DNA of 64,000 nt, taken from contig NC_083651.1 of the NCBI RefSeq assembly GCF_963576545.1, positions 18,661,748-18,725,747 on the forward strand, read 5' to 3'. Source of the DNA: Limanda limanda. Its lineage: Eukaryota > Chordata > Actinopteri > Pleuronectiformes > Pleuronectidae. Below the pieces are notes generated by a model. It saw only the letters and a program-made list of their open reading frames with translations, was not told where the DNA came from and did no database searches. Position numbers and translations under genes: made by a program. Position 1 is the first letter of the stretch; the number at the start of each line of letters is the position of its first letter. This document shows positions 12,567 through 25,662 of the stretch, piece by piece.

Positions 12567-12609
<43 letters not shown>
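12330..12609. repeat. Fish-type repeat unit bracketed by two (GT)n arrays
   Basis: (GT)n at 12330-12360 and 12555-12609 enclose about 190 bp containing TGTCCTCACAAA, several TTAGGG-like words (GTTTTAGGGTTGG, GGTTAGGGTAAGGGGCTAGGG) and GAATGCATTATGTCAATGAG. This arrangement recurs in many teleost genomes as far as I recall, so it is probably a dispersed repeat rather than unique sequence. Confidence 0.5.
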
Positions 12610-12610
<1 letters not shown>

Positions 12611-13545
12611 TCCCTGACGTGTGTGGACAAATACAGATATGTTAAATCATATTAAACCTCAGCCTTTTAGCTGTAAAAAAACTGTGAGTAAAAGAAATGT
12701 GAGTGCTTACATTGACGTGCTAAAACACCTGCAGTTTTGTGTTATGTAGAAATTACTCTTTAAAAACTCACCGGTTGAATTAATAGGACTTCCTTTTCCT
12801 GTTTTCATAGAAAAAATGCTGTCAGACTTATTGTACTGTGCAGAACCACACGGTTGCTCATGCTAAATATTTCCAGGAATAAAAACTTGACAGAATGTGA
12901 CGATCATGGTTAAATTACTCTGCATGAACAGTAACAGCCCAATTTCTCTTCTCACCATAAAACCTGTACAATAACAGAAAAGGTAAGAAAGAGGTAAATA
13001 GATTCATGATTGTGTTTCTAGTGGCGGCTTTTCAAATCCAAGCAATTTCAATGCAACAGCTTTGAAATGCCAAATCACAATTGATTTAAACAAACCATCA
13101 AATTTTGTTCCTGCCCAACATTTGTGTTTAAAACCTGTATAACCAGAAAAATTATGAACATATCATCACCAAAAAAAGACTCTCACCATAATTTGGCTTT
13201 AGAGGATTTTCCTCCTTTCTTCATCGTCTCTTTCAGTGGTTTATGTGACAGGACTGAGGAAATATGTGACTTGACGCGATGTCTTTTAAATGTTCTGTCG
13301 TGGGGATAACTTTAATTAAACTGCAATTGAACACAAGGAGCAGAGTTTGCTGATATCACATAAATGACCATTGCATTACATTCAGTTTCTCCGTTTCTTT
13401 GTTCTCAGAGAACGGGGATGATAAGAGCGGTGGTCTTAGTGCAGGAGGGTGACAGTTTAAAAAGACTCCCTTTTCTTCTCAACAGTTTGGTGGGATCTTC
13501 TTTTTTGTACTTGAAGAGGCCCAGCTGGCTGAGGGGCTCAGTGAA

Positions 13546-13566
13546 GGGGGGGGGGGGTGGTGGAGG
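13546..13566 (+). repeat. G-rich run
   Basis: Near-homopolymeric G tract interrupted only by T and A within GGTGGTGGAGG. Confidence 0.8.
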
Positions 13567-15672
13567 TGTCTTCACTCTTGACCCAAGAGTCTGCCGCCAC
13601 AAGTGAAGCGTTGACATTTGAAAAGCAAAAAGGTGAGAAGCGTGCCAAAGGTAAGTGCACCGTTTTTTTTCTCGAACCTCTTTCTCTCTTTTTTCCCTGA
13701 GTTGCAATCTGAGCTGAATGAGTGAAGAGATGGTTTCTCCATTAAATTAAAATAAGATAATTAATTAACAGCAGGATCTAATCTAATTACCATGGAGTCA
13801 CTTAATTAATGCTGGTATTTTTAGAACTTCTGAATCAAATTTCAACCGTGTCAAAAATTACCTCAATGCGGTGTACATTTAAAGTTTTGAGAAATCGGCT
13901 ATTTTCAGCTCATTCAATCTAATCTAATCACAGTACTTTGGACCTCAATAGTAAAGCCCTTCATGAACAACATAATACCTGGATCTGTCGTAGTGATATT
14001 CAGTTTGAGTCTCACTTGTGTCCCAGCCTCTTCTGAGAAGTACAGTAATGTATCACCCGCTGAGTTGGTTTCTTTCACACGGTGAAAAACACGTGAATGC
14101 ACGACTATAAAGTGTCTGACTCACTGGATGTACACTGTTGGAATAAGGTCACATGTACGAACAAGTTTCTACTGTGATGTAAATATGCAAAATCTCTCAC
14201 ACGACATGTTTTTCACCTTTTTTGTGATGTTTTTTGTTCTTTCGTGCCAATTTTAATCATAGAGATTAGAGTCCCACTTGCAACTCTTCTACTAAAGCTG
14301 CTTTAAAACATGCACTGAACTCCTGACATTCTGCCTATTAGCTGGAGGCGCTGTACATGAAAACACAAATGTCTGAGTAAGTTGGACCTTTTTCTGAAAT
14401 GTTTCCTATTTCCCCCCCAGTAAAATGTTTAGAGAACTTATGAGTGAGAATGCAGAAGGACTTTCCGCAGATTCACAGTTAGTGTGGACGTGTTGATGTA
14501 GTTTCTCACACGCGGCAGACACAAATCTAAAAGACTACACACATCTGAGATATCAAGATTGTGTGATATCGACAGGATATTTTAAAATCATGTCCTGCAT
14601 GTTCTACCCAGGTGCCACCTCTCCCTTCAATGTTCTGGAAATGTTTCTGTTGTTATGAACGGGTCTGACCCGCACAATCTCCAACTGTGTTCTGCATATG
14701 TGAAGGAAAACTCAGGAAAATGTCCAGCTCCGATTATCTAGACATTTCCCGGAGTTCCAGAAAACTGCTTTAAAACATCTCTGGATCATGAGCTCAGTGA
14801 TCCTGAACCCCCAGTGTTGACACAGTGTGAAGGAAGCAGCTTGAGACTGACTGTAAAAGTATAAATGTTTTTTTTGGAGGGTCACTCAAGATGATGTTCT
14901 TTAAAATGAGCTGAAGGGTTAGGGCTGCTGCTCATTAGAGAATAATCACATGTGCTGCTTTCGAAAAATCGCAGGGCGTTCCTGATTAGAGGCCTGATTC
15001 GATTCGGTCCTGATTATTGGTCGGAATAATCCTGAAGTGTGAGGGGATTAATGAACAATCTTAATGCCACCTATTGAGTCTGAGCCTCGCCAATCACGAA
15101 TCATAAACATCAACATTTTTGGATATTTACGATAATCAGCTCTGAGAGCGAGTTACCCGGAAGCGTCACCAACCAGATGTTGTGTACTTGTACAGCTTCG
15201 AATAAAAAATACCAATACATTTCCAACTCACCTCCAGGTCTCACTGCAAAATGTATAATTCCACATATTCTTTATTTTACCGCTGCACGACAGAACACAT
15301 CCTTCACATTTGTTTTTCTTCTGAAGTCACATTCAATCGTGCAAGTTTTCCACACTCCAGCTGGAAGGTGGTAATGCGTCTTAATGTTGTTTTACAACCG
15401 CCATAGAAAAAAAGAAGAAGAAAAAGACTTTGACTTTTGAATAACTTTATTTATGACACATTGTCAAAATAGCTCTTAATTATTCAATTATGTGGACAAG
15501 AAAGGATAAAACATTTCATAAACTCACACATCAAATACCAATCCTAAAATTTTTAAACCAGAGACTGGTTGTCCCCCAGTGAGCACAGGACCTGGCCCAC
15601 CCCCCACACAGCCCTGAAACCCTCCAAATTGTCCGTCAATGTGAAATAAGCATGTTCAATCAATCAAAAACG

Positions 15673-15837
15673 GAAGAAGAAGAAGAAGAAGAAGAAGAAG
15701 AAGAAGAAGAAGAAGAAGAAGAAGAAGAAGAAGAAGAAGAAGAAGAAGAAGAAGAAGAAGAAGAAGAAGAAGAAGAAGAAGAAGAAGAAGAAGAAGAAGA
15801 AGAAGAAGAAGAAGAAGAAGAAGAAGAAGAAGAAGAA
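15673..15837. repeat. (GAA)55 trinucleotide repeat
   Basis: Perfect, uninterrupted 165-bp GAA tract (read as poly-Glu or poly-Phe frames, which are artefacts). Long perfect GAA/TTC tracts are known to form triplex and sticky DNA. Confidence 0.98.
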
Positions 15838-18800
15838 AAAGTGTGTGGCCTTACGTTCTGGCCAAATCATCTAGTGTGGAGTTCTGACGCTTATAAGATA
15901 CAAAAATAGGTTAAACCTGACATAATGTCTTTGGTCTCCCACCTTTTTGAAAATGGGTCAAGAGTTGGAAATGTGTGCAGTGGGCACCGGCCGCCTTAAA
16001 GGTGGGACAAGAGCTGTAGTTTGATGGAATGTTCAGTCCTTATTTGCAGCAAAGCGCAGGGAGAGGCCCACGCGTTGTGTCTCCCCAGCCCACATCCAGC
16101 AGCAGTGAGCGTGATGCAAATGGAATTACATGAAGGGCTGACATTTACTTTGACTCTTTGGTTTTACTGTACGTGCATTTGCCCTTTAAATCACTTGCGA
16201 TCGTTTTAAACACGACTCCTTCCGTCGACCCCTTTGAGGCCCAACCCCCACCCCCCCGAAAACTGCTTCTATAGTCTGTGGAGGAACAGCAGCTTCGACG
16301 CAGTCAAACCGAATTTTTTTTTTTCAAGAAAAGTGCAGTGCAAATCTATTTTTGGAAGTGACAGTGACCACTGGGGCCTCTCAGTCTGCGGCTGGCGTCT
16401 AGATAAGACTGGATCCATTTATTTGTGTGAAAGACAGGTTCACACTTATTTCCTGTTTTCAGTTCACTTCATTGCAGCTGTGTATCCATTTCTGTCAAAC
16501 CACCAGTGCCCGGATCCCCACATCCCAACGTCAGGTTCCTATAAAAAAATAAAAAAAAATTTAAAAAACAGTGGCTGCTGTCTGGTTCATGACAGCCCTC
16601 AAACTGTAACTCACTTCCCAGAGTATTCTCACAGCAGGTGTGCGCCGCTCTACAGAAAAAACCCACTTTCTCTCTTTCTGACACGTTCTCCGTCTTTCCT
16701 GTCTCAGACACAGTCATCCCTCTCTCTCACTCTGTCTCTCTCAGTTTCTCTATCATCGTTCCTCTCTGACTGGCCTCCCAAGAAGCCTCCGATGAGTGCG
16801 CGTCAGGGCTTTCTGACTTTCCCGACCTAGCTCTCTGGTGAACTGCTGTGCTCTTCTTCTGACTTCCCCCTTGTCTTCTTGCAGCTGCTGTTTTTTTCGG
16901 CTCGGGGGTCTCTCTCTCTCTCGTCCCCCCCCACTAGACGAGGCTACGCGACGAGGGTAATCAAAGGAAGGAAAGTGGAAGTCCCCCCCACCCACCCACC
17001 CCCACAGTCCTTCTTCCTCCCCACATGAACATTATTGCAACCTCGCGGGCACTCTGACCACAAACCCCACTTTACCCAGAGGCCTTTGCAGTGAGTCGTC
17101 CTCACCGCTGTCGGGCTAGTGCACGGCGTGTCGAAAAAAAGCAACCTCATTTCCAGCGAACTGCAAACATTTCATTCGCTCTGCGACCTTTTGACATTTT
17201 ATATTGGCAAAGCTTTAAAAAGAAAAAAAATGTGGAAGTCGCTCAGATAACAGCAGCCCTTCCACAGAAGGTGTTTCATCAGCCCAGTGTGTGTTGGTTC
17301 AGCCACGGAGCCACAGATTAGGCAGCCAGTGCAAAAGCCATGACTTTCCCCACAGGCTCTTAAGCTCGGCGGCACCACCTACTTCCACCACTTCGCCTCC
17401 AGCGTTTCAACACCGACATTACGAAAATCAAGAAATGCATTGTTTTCCCAGGCTCTCACGTTACATCAAACCCAAGCAGCGACAGCCACTTCACTCAGCT
17501 ACTGTGTGTGATACCAGACGTCCACAGTGTTTCCACCGGTCTTAATACTCTGTAAAATATGGGTGTGTGACAGAAAGAAACTGGGCGTGCGAGAGTGTGC
17601 GTTGCTGCTGTGTACGTGTGAGAATGTGCATGTCTTTGCTGGCTTGTGTGAAGCTTTAAGGGCCAGGCCCAGCATCCACTACTACCCGGCAGGAAAAACA
17701 GGAATGGGACTTGTCACCCGGGCAATTGCACAACCACGCCGAGGATTCACACTCGGCTGAAAAAGATCTGGAAGTGCTCCCTGCTCTGTAACCTGAAACC
17801 CAGAGGACAGGTTGCTCCACTTGTGGCTCAGACACAAGGAACAGTGATTCCAAGGAGCTCAAAAACAAAGCCGTGACAACTGACAGTGTTAAGTTTGGTT
17901 TTTAAATTTAAAGAGCAATTATCACTCTTCACTTTTGTGCGAAATATGTCGATATAAATCTATTTTATGTATTTCTACACCAGTATAGAATAGTACCCAG
18001 CTAAAGATGAAACATTCTATACAGTCATATTTCCTCACAGTAGTTTTGTCGACCTGGTTTACTCTTGACTTGCTCTGTGTCGCAGCGGAAGGTTTGTCAG
18101 ACTCCCGCGCCACTATAAGTGTGTCTCAGTGTTAATCTGAGTGTGTGAAGTGTGTCTGTGTGTATGCACAGTGCATTGAGTGTGGGGATGACAGTACTTT
18201 CCCATGTTTTTGACACCTCCAGATAACACTTATCAGCGAGAAGGATCTGCAGAAGAAGTGACAAGGGGCCGTGGAACCCGACAGAGGAAGTGTCTCAACC
18301 AGAGCCACGTAGCTGTCTCAGTCCCGATGAGAAAAAGAAAAAAGAAACCACACTAATAGCACTCGGGCTGAATTCTTTCCTGCTTGCATTCACTGCTCCT
18401 CGACGTGACACTTAATACTCTGCTGTTATTCTAATAAAACCTCCCTGGCTACACAAACACAGCAATTCTCATATCTGTAACAAACAAGTACAAAATGTTC
18501 TGCACTCTTTGAGAAAATATTAGACATAGAAGTGACTTTGGTATTATAATTAGTGCTTCAGCGCCGCAATTCTTCCTCTTCTTTCGTTCGGTGTAATGGC
18601 GGGTGGCCACCAAACCAGCGTCAAGGTGGATTATGGCCATTTACTGGTTCTGCCTTGAGGTGGGCAGGGGGAAGATGGGTGGGGGGGTACAATTTACACA
18701 GGAGCCAATCATATGTCCAACATCCGTGCACACTTCCTGATTCAGTAAGTGAACATTTAAGTCATTCTTTCTTTACTTTTAGCTCAATGGATTTGATTCA

Positions 18801-19974
18801 AAGCCACTTATTATTGAATATACCTCAGAAATTGTTCCTTGTTTGGTCACATTATTTTATTCAAAAATAAAAACTATTCCCAAATTCTCATATTTATTAT
18901 TAGAATTGTAATTAAGTGACTAGTTTTAAAATAAAAGACTACTTACAGGATAGTGGTTCTTCGGGGGCCAATCCGATCTCAGCTGCAGGGGCCATTAACC
19001 CCCCCAGGCACCGGTTACCTGGATCTGCCCCTGATTTTGAAGGATGATTTCAAGTATGAAGTGAGGAGTCGACATTCAGACAAATGTGTTAATGATCCGA
19101 CAGGTCAGAGGTTACTTGTTACTGCCGTGTGGTATTAGCAGGTTCATCCTCACCCATGGTTAAAAAAACACTACATTATTGGTTTTCCAGATCTCAGAGA
19201 TAAAACACACATTGTCTTGTTGTCCCCGACGACGGACCATGTTGTACGTCACAGTTAATAGTGAATTACTAATAACATGTCTGACAGGCAGCTGCTAACT
19301 TATCTCTAAGAGCTTTGGTATTTCCAGAGGTTTTAAATGCAGAGCGCGTTGGGGTTTTTTTCTCAGCGAGTTTGTCCATAATATTAAGCACAGACCGTCC
19401 TCTGCTCTTGTCTAATATTGATCGTCTACAGTGCATCAAATCCTCATGTGAGCCACAAGCCACACTTGACACTAAGGATTATTTTAATGAAGTGGTGATC
19501 TAGCCCTCAAATGATTGACTCCTCCGCACAAAGAACAGTGTTTCTTTTTTTTATTTTGTATACTCTTCTGTGACAATGACAAACCCCTTTAATCACGAGT
19601 ATTTCTGTCTGAGTATTTCTGACATGGTTTACAGTTTTCAATATTATTGTTGCATGATCCAACAATGACAGCACAAACACTGTCAGTAAAGTAACTGTAA
19701 ACCCTGGTTAATAATGTCTGAAAAACGAACGCAATCTTCTTTCTCTTCGATGTCTGAAAAAATGAAAAGGCTTCTACAAGAAGAACACCACCACAAAGCG
19801 AGAGCAGGTGTAACACTCCTGTGTTGTGAGTCAAACTGAGATATGATCTGGAACAAACAATCAACTGCCAGGCAGGTAAATAGAAGAATCTGAAGATGAA
19901 AAGATACAGTTTGGGGTCTGCACAGGCTTTACACGTCTCAGTTTTGCTATACCGCCCTCAGGCAGCTTTGATTT

Positions 19975-20004
19975 TGTGTGTGTGTGGCTGTGCGATTATG
20001 TCTG

Positions 20005-20036
<32 letters not shown>

Positions 20037-20045
20037 TGTGTGTGC
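19975..20045. repeat. Imperfect (TG)n/(GA)n compound microsatellite
   Basis: TG blocks interrupted by CTGTGCGATTATGTC and followed by (GA)5 and TGTG. Confidence 0.85.
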
Positions 20046-20209
20046 AATACACAGATTAAAGAAAGTAAGGGGGTGAGGAAGACTGTTCTGACATTTAGAG
20101 GCTTCAACAAGCTCTGGCGCCCACCTTTTCACAGATGAAGACTGAGGGAGGAACAAACACCAGGCATTACAGCGCAAACCGAGCCCAGGTTTGAAGGTTT
20201 GTGAAAGGC

Positions 20210-20343
<134 letters not shown>

Positions 20344-20900
20344 ATCAGCCAAACTACTGACCTCTGTGAAAGGCCAACAATGTACATATATATTAAATAG
20401 TTAGAATATTTAAAACATTTATCAAGTAACTAAAATGTATATAGTTTCCTTAGCCTGATTTTTGAGATATGTTTTGTGAACTATTTATAAATATGGCTCA
20501 GGTGTATAAAATCATTACACACACACATTAATGCATCTGCACAGCACAAAAACACATCTTTTACTTTTGTATTGATAATAGTGTTGCTGTTTTTTGGGGT
20601 TGTTTTTATTGGGCTATACATGTTGATGTTGATTTATTGACTTTCATGTGTGGTCATGTTTTCTGCATGGCTCAACGTATTTATTAATTGCACTGTGTAT
20701 TGTTATTTGTCATTTTTATATCCATTTTTTATTAGCACTGGCTGTTTGAACCCTGCGCTTCAGTCGGGCCTCATTTGCCTCACGCTCATTTATGTTCAGG
20801 GAATTGACCTTTTATGGCTTCCATTGAAAATATAAAATGGAATATAAAATAGAATTCCCACAGGGTTATTTTTTTTAATCATACAGTCAGTGTAATTGAA

Positions 20901-23900
20901 TGAGCCTCTCATTTAGCCAAACAGCAGAGACAGAGAAGGGATTTTGGACCGTAGTGATAAGGCCACATTTTCTGATTCAATGTTAAACACTTCCATTCAA
21001 ATAAAACACGTGGAATCTCAAACTAGTTGTACATGTCTCTTAATAACCTCTTCACTATCTGATCATGGTGGATTTTAACTTCATGGTGCAAAACCAATTT
21101 GTTAATATGGTCCAAGTCACAGATCTAACAAGTCAAAATCAAATAAAACGAGTGGCAGAGAAGTGAGTTAGTATTCAAGTCACGTCTAAAGACACATTTT
21201 ACCGTTTTAATTCCTTTTTTCCTGATTTGCTCTCACATGTTCACACGATTTCAACACTGCAGGTTTTTTTCCACAATAAAATCTTTTAATTGCAAGTAAG
21301 ATACAGTTTGCATGTTTTGAAGAAAACTATACAACAATATGTCTCACTTCCTGTTTCAAAATTCACAAAACAGGAAAAGAAGTAAAATCATGTCATTAAT
21401 AGAGAGAAACCCATGCCTCCAAAATATACATTGTATTCTTCACTGCAGTGTGTCTTCATGTACTGTTACTGATGATGAAAAAAAAAAAAAAACTGGGGCT
21501 GAACAATCCTCCAACGTCCTTCACCACATTCAGTACTGGACTGATTTAAGTCAAGAGAAATGATCAAAGAATTTTAATTCATGAGCATCTTTTTTTTGAT
21601 AAATAAATCACATATTGTAGGACATGAAAATACACAACCTATGCAAATACCTGAGAGCCCTCACATCAGAAAATTGTCGTCAACATCCGAGATGATCAAT
21701 CGGCACGCTTTTTTTGATAAAGTCAATATTCAGTGCCAAAATATACACCGGTTATATATTATTTCTTAAAAAATACAATATACCTGAACCCTGCCTTTTA
21801 CATTGTTGTAAACATTTTTCAACTTAAAAAAAACACACAAAGTTCACAAAACTATTTGTATGAACATTTCAGCAGAAAAATAGACATTTAGCACATTCAC
21901 TTTCAAAATGTACAAAAGGAAAACATCCCCCGCCGTGTGAAGCGACACCAATCATTCAGATTTTCAAGTAAACTCCTCACCGACAAGGACAGCTGACAGA
22001 AGACCTTTCATTTTTTTTTTTACTTGTTTTGTTCATATGGCTGCAAAGGGTGTCTGATAACAACATGAACATGGGGGAACATTTTTATGTACATATTTAA
22101 TGAAAAATTAGGGTGACAACGCCCACATTCATAGGACATGAGGGCTCACTGAGTAAATCAATATAAATAGAAAATTGGAATCCCTTTGTTTTACCTTGGG
22201 ATAATTCAAAAGACATGTTCATTTGGGGACCCCTGTCTGAACGGATAGGGCTTTCACGTGATTTATACATTTTTTGTTTGATTGATTCATACATTATTAA
22301 TATAGTAGACAAATGTATAGAGTCAATTTTACAGCTGCGAGTTGTAAACAATTTCCAGTGCCGAAACAGGCAGCACGTATTTTATGCCAGCTGGGCACCA
22401 TTCGCGCAAAAGACAAGCAAAAATGTAAACAGAGAAAAAGCTGCCTTCTGATCAAAAGTAGATGATCACTGAGTTTAACGCTAGGGAGTCAACAATTGTG
22501 TGTCGTGTTTAAAAAGCGACCAGTGTCAAACGAATAATGTCAAACCTCCATGGGGACCCGACGTGACGATCAAAGAGAACGCGTTCAGCAGACAGCCAAG
22601 AAAAGCCTGTGTGGTGTCTTATTTCCCAATGTGCAACCTCAATATTGTTCTTTTAAAAACAAAGGAGCTGTGTGTGATCTGTCAGGGATGGTTCTCCACT
22701 CAACCTACACTTCAATGTAACATAAAGTGCATAGTCCACTGTACGTTCTGGTAACTGTGGAGGATCTGCAACTGACCCTGTGGTCCAAATCTGAATACTT
22801 CCACATACAGCAGAACGATTGGACAATATGAAAACCCCCCACCTGCCATTTCCGTGTCACACGCACAAGCTTTTAATGTTGGAGCAGGTTCACAGAGGTG
22901 ACTAGGAATGCTACCAGTTTTTTTGGAAGTGCCTTTAGAATAGAACTTTGCGCTAGCTCATAATTTCTCTCTACCGTGCCGCCTGTGAAAGGTCGTACAT
23001 TAATGTGGCAGCATTGCGAAAAGAGCAAGATTCAAAGAGTGAGGGAAAGTTCAAGTGTTCTGTGACGAGCGGAGAATGAGCAGCCAAACAAGATCATGTT
23101 GATATTAAAAACCAGCATCATGCAAATACACACAACGAATTCTCGCACTTCCTTCGACATTATAAGCGTTCAGCCTCATTTCGAGCTGTGCAAGGCAACA
23201 TTTTGAGGTGCCAAGGACAAAGTAGCTCTGTGATGTTTTGCTGTGTTTTGTTGTGAGGTACAAATAGGATGAGAGACGGCGTTCAAACCACACATATAAG
23301 CAGGTATTTCACGTAGTAGAAAATGACAACAAGAAGGCCGACCGAGCCTGTTTCTAAACCCAAGACCCGGAAAAAAGAGCAACAACTCGTACGCACACAC
23401 AAACCAGTCCAGCTTCAAACAAAGTGGACAACATTAAAGAGATAGACCTATGGCATAAAGTGAGGTACCTTTAAGTTGTTTCCATTCCCAGAAACCATCA
23501 TAACACACACACACACACACCAGCTGCGAGTTTCAAATGAACTGGGATACTCAAAGTTAAACGATTTAGCTGGTTCCCAACACTGCGAGCAACACAGCCC
23601 TTTGTGTTCTATCCTTTCAATGGGATTTTGCTTCTTCATTAACAATTCAACCTTTTAAGTGCAAAAGAAATAAGTCGTAATAGAAGAACTAAATTTAGTC
23701 TCATGAGTGAAAAATATTTGATTAATATATGACAATTATACATTTTTGTGAGATTATTGAAATATTTAAAACATAAATTTCTTTTAAATCTTGGATTTAT
23801 TTAGAAAATTGTCTATTGTACTTGACTACATTCAACACAACAAACTAAATCTAAATAATTTCCAAGAAGCCTTTTGTATAGGTCAAGGTTGATATTAGTG

Positions 23901-24856
23901 GCACAAAAAGGTTTGTACTAGCCAGTGAAAATTGAAAAATATTTTTTTTTTTCCTGATTGGTGATTGAAAAAACCCTACTGTTCACTAAAGTACATACGT
24001 CTAGATGTAAAAATGTATCAATGAAGGCTTTCCCATCATCTGCAAATCTCAAAGTGGTTGCTCAGAGGTAGTTGTGGCTTTCTTGACTTCAGCTTCAAAT
24101 TCACAAATTAGATCAAATATGCTCTGATAATATTTAGCAATAGGTAAATATATGTATATACAAATTGTAGATTGTTGACGTAAAACTACTCTCTGAGTGT
24201 GTTTCTTCATTTGCTACTTGTACCAACACTTCTCATAGATTTCACCTAAAGCCTCAGACTTCTCTGAACTATTCGTTTCAATTGGTCGCCCACAACTGCT
24301 TGTAGTTAGAAAACACAGCACCAGATCTCCAAACCATCACATTGATGTTTAGAGTGGAAACATTACTGGTCCAAAGCGATGTCATGAACAAAAAAAAATT
24401 CAATATAATAATAGTATTATAAATAACTACCTTTGTTATTATTATTATTATTATTTATGAACTAAAACTTTAATCTCATCCACCACATGAAGCCCACAAG
24501 GTGATGAAGGAACAAGGAGAAAAGGAGACATTTCCAAATAAGACAACATTAGACAAAGAAAAAGAGGAAAAAAATAGTCAAAGTCATCTTGACAGCTGCT
24601 TTATACAAAATACACGAACTTACCTTCCTTCTTCTATATTTAATCATTAATTAAATATGTAGAAAATGTGTTTTTGGCCCATACCTTCATATGATTGATT
24701 CACAATAAGTAGCTTAAAAAGAAGTCTTTGATTGTGCCACACTTGTATACAGTGCTCTTCAGCTGTGCAGTCTCAGAGGTCGGGGGGGAGAAGAATGGAC
24801 ACCAGGCTATTGCTCCTTTCCCTTCTTTGTCCTCCTCTTAACTCCCACGCATCCTC
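20901..24856 (-). other. Probable ikzf2 3'UTR and downstream flank
   Basis: AT-rich, repeat-poor sequence directly downstream of the ikzf2 stop codon. Helios transcripts in other vertebrates have long 3'UTRs, so much of this is probably transcribed. Minus-strand AATAAA signals occur at 23796-23801 and further out near 20605 and 20634. Which of them ends the mRNA cannot be decided here. On the mRNA strand there is a Pumilio-type TGTACATA (22086-22093) and a CTACCTCT let-7 seed match (24065-24071). The lower limit is arbitrary. Confidence 0.45.
23501..23520. repeat. Short (CA)n
   Basis: About 10 CA units. Confidence 0.85.
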
Positions 24857-25662
24857 TCACTGGAAGGTGTGTTCACCACGGACGATGTGAGACGAGAACT
24901 CGTAGCGATCTTTGCTGCGGTGACCACAGATGTTGCACTCCAGTGGATCTCTGTAACCGTGGCAACCCATGTGGATGGTGTACATAACGTGGTCCAGGAA
25001 CAGCACCTGGCAGTGCCGGCACTGGAAGGCCCGCAGCTCCTGCCCGTCCCGTGCAAACACCCGCACCCCCCTCTGGCTCACGGGCCTCTCTGCGGCCACT
25101 CGCATCAGCCCCGCCCCCATCCCCCCCCTCATGGCCGGCTCCGTCACCCGCTCACCTGAGCAGATCACTGCGGGACTCTGCCGAGCCCTGAGGCCGGGAG
25201 GGGGGGGCACCCCGTGGTAGCCCTGCCTCTCCTGAGGGCTGCTCCGAGCCGAGTCGGCAGAGTCCGCTCCGCTGTTGCTGGGCGATTCCTCGTGCCCTGA
25301 CCGGGGGGGCTTGTCCTGCCTGGTTAGAGCAGTGGGGCCATTTGAGGTGGGGTGGCCGGGGAAGTTCCGGGACTGAGGCCGATGTGGTGGCATCGAATCA
25401 AAGTTGCCCGGATGCTCTGTCCGCTGGCCCATTGGCAGGACATGGTGGTAGAGGGGGTTGACCATGGGCACCACGTCGGCCATAGAGAGAGGCGGTCCCG
25501 TGTGGTGGAGCATGGGCCGAAGGCTGTCCGATCCCAGGTAGGTGATAGCATTGCTGATGGCCTGGTCCATCATGTGGGCTGGTATCATCTCATTCTGCTT
25601 TTCATACTTAATGCCCATCTCGTAGCCTATATCAGGGTAGCTGTAGCGAACCATCTTTTCAC
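24857..25662 (-). CDS. ikzf2: ikzf2 last coding exon (dimerisation zinc fingers)
   Basis: Residues 255-521 plus the TGA stop. The acceptor TTTCATGCAG|GTGAAAAG completes a Gly codon (phase 1). It opens [14 protein letters not shown] and a conserved block [26 protein letters not shown] Pro/Ser-rich stretch follows ([15 protein letters not shown] matches the PSNSCxDSTDS motif of the family), then [19 protein letters not shown] and the two C-terminal C2H2 fingers that mediate Ikaros-family dimerisation. The protein ends RGEHTFQ where mammalian Helios ends RGEHTFH. The exon is GC-rich compared with the surrounding sequence. Confidence 0.93.

Noticed and set aside
15652..15909. Poly-Glu (plus) and poly-Phe (minus) frames
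   Set aside because: Translation of the (GAA)55 microsatellite.
16234..16830. 198-codon plus-strand open frame, the longest in the window
   Set aside because: No recognisable domain, low-complexity Ser/Leu/Pro second half from pyrimidine-rich DNA, no splice or promoter context. Best explained as chance.
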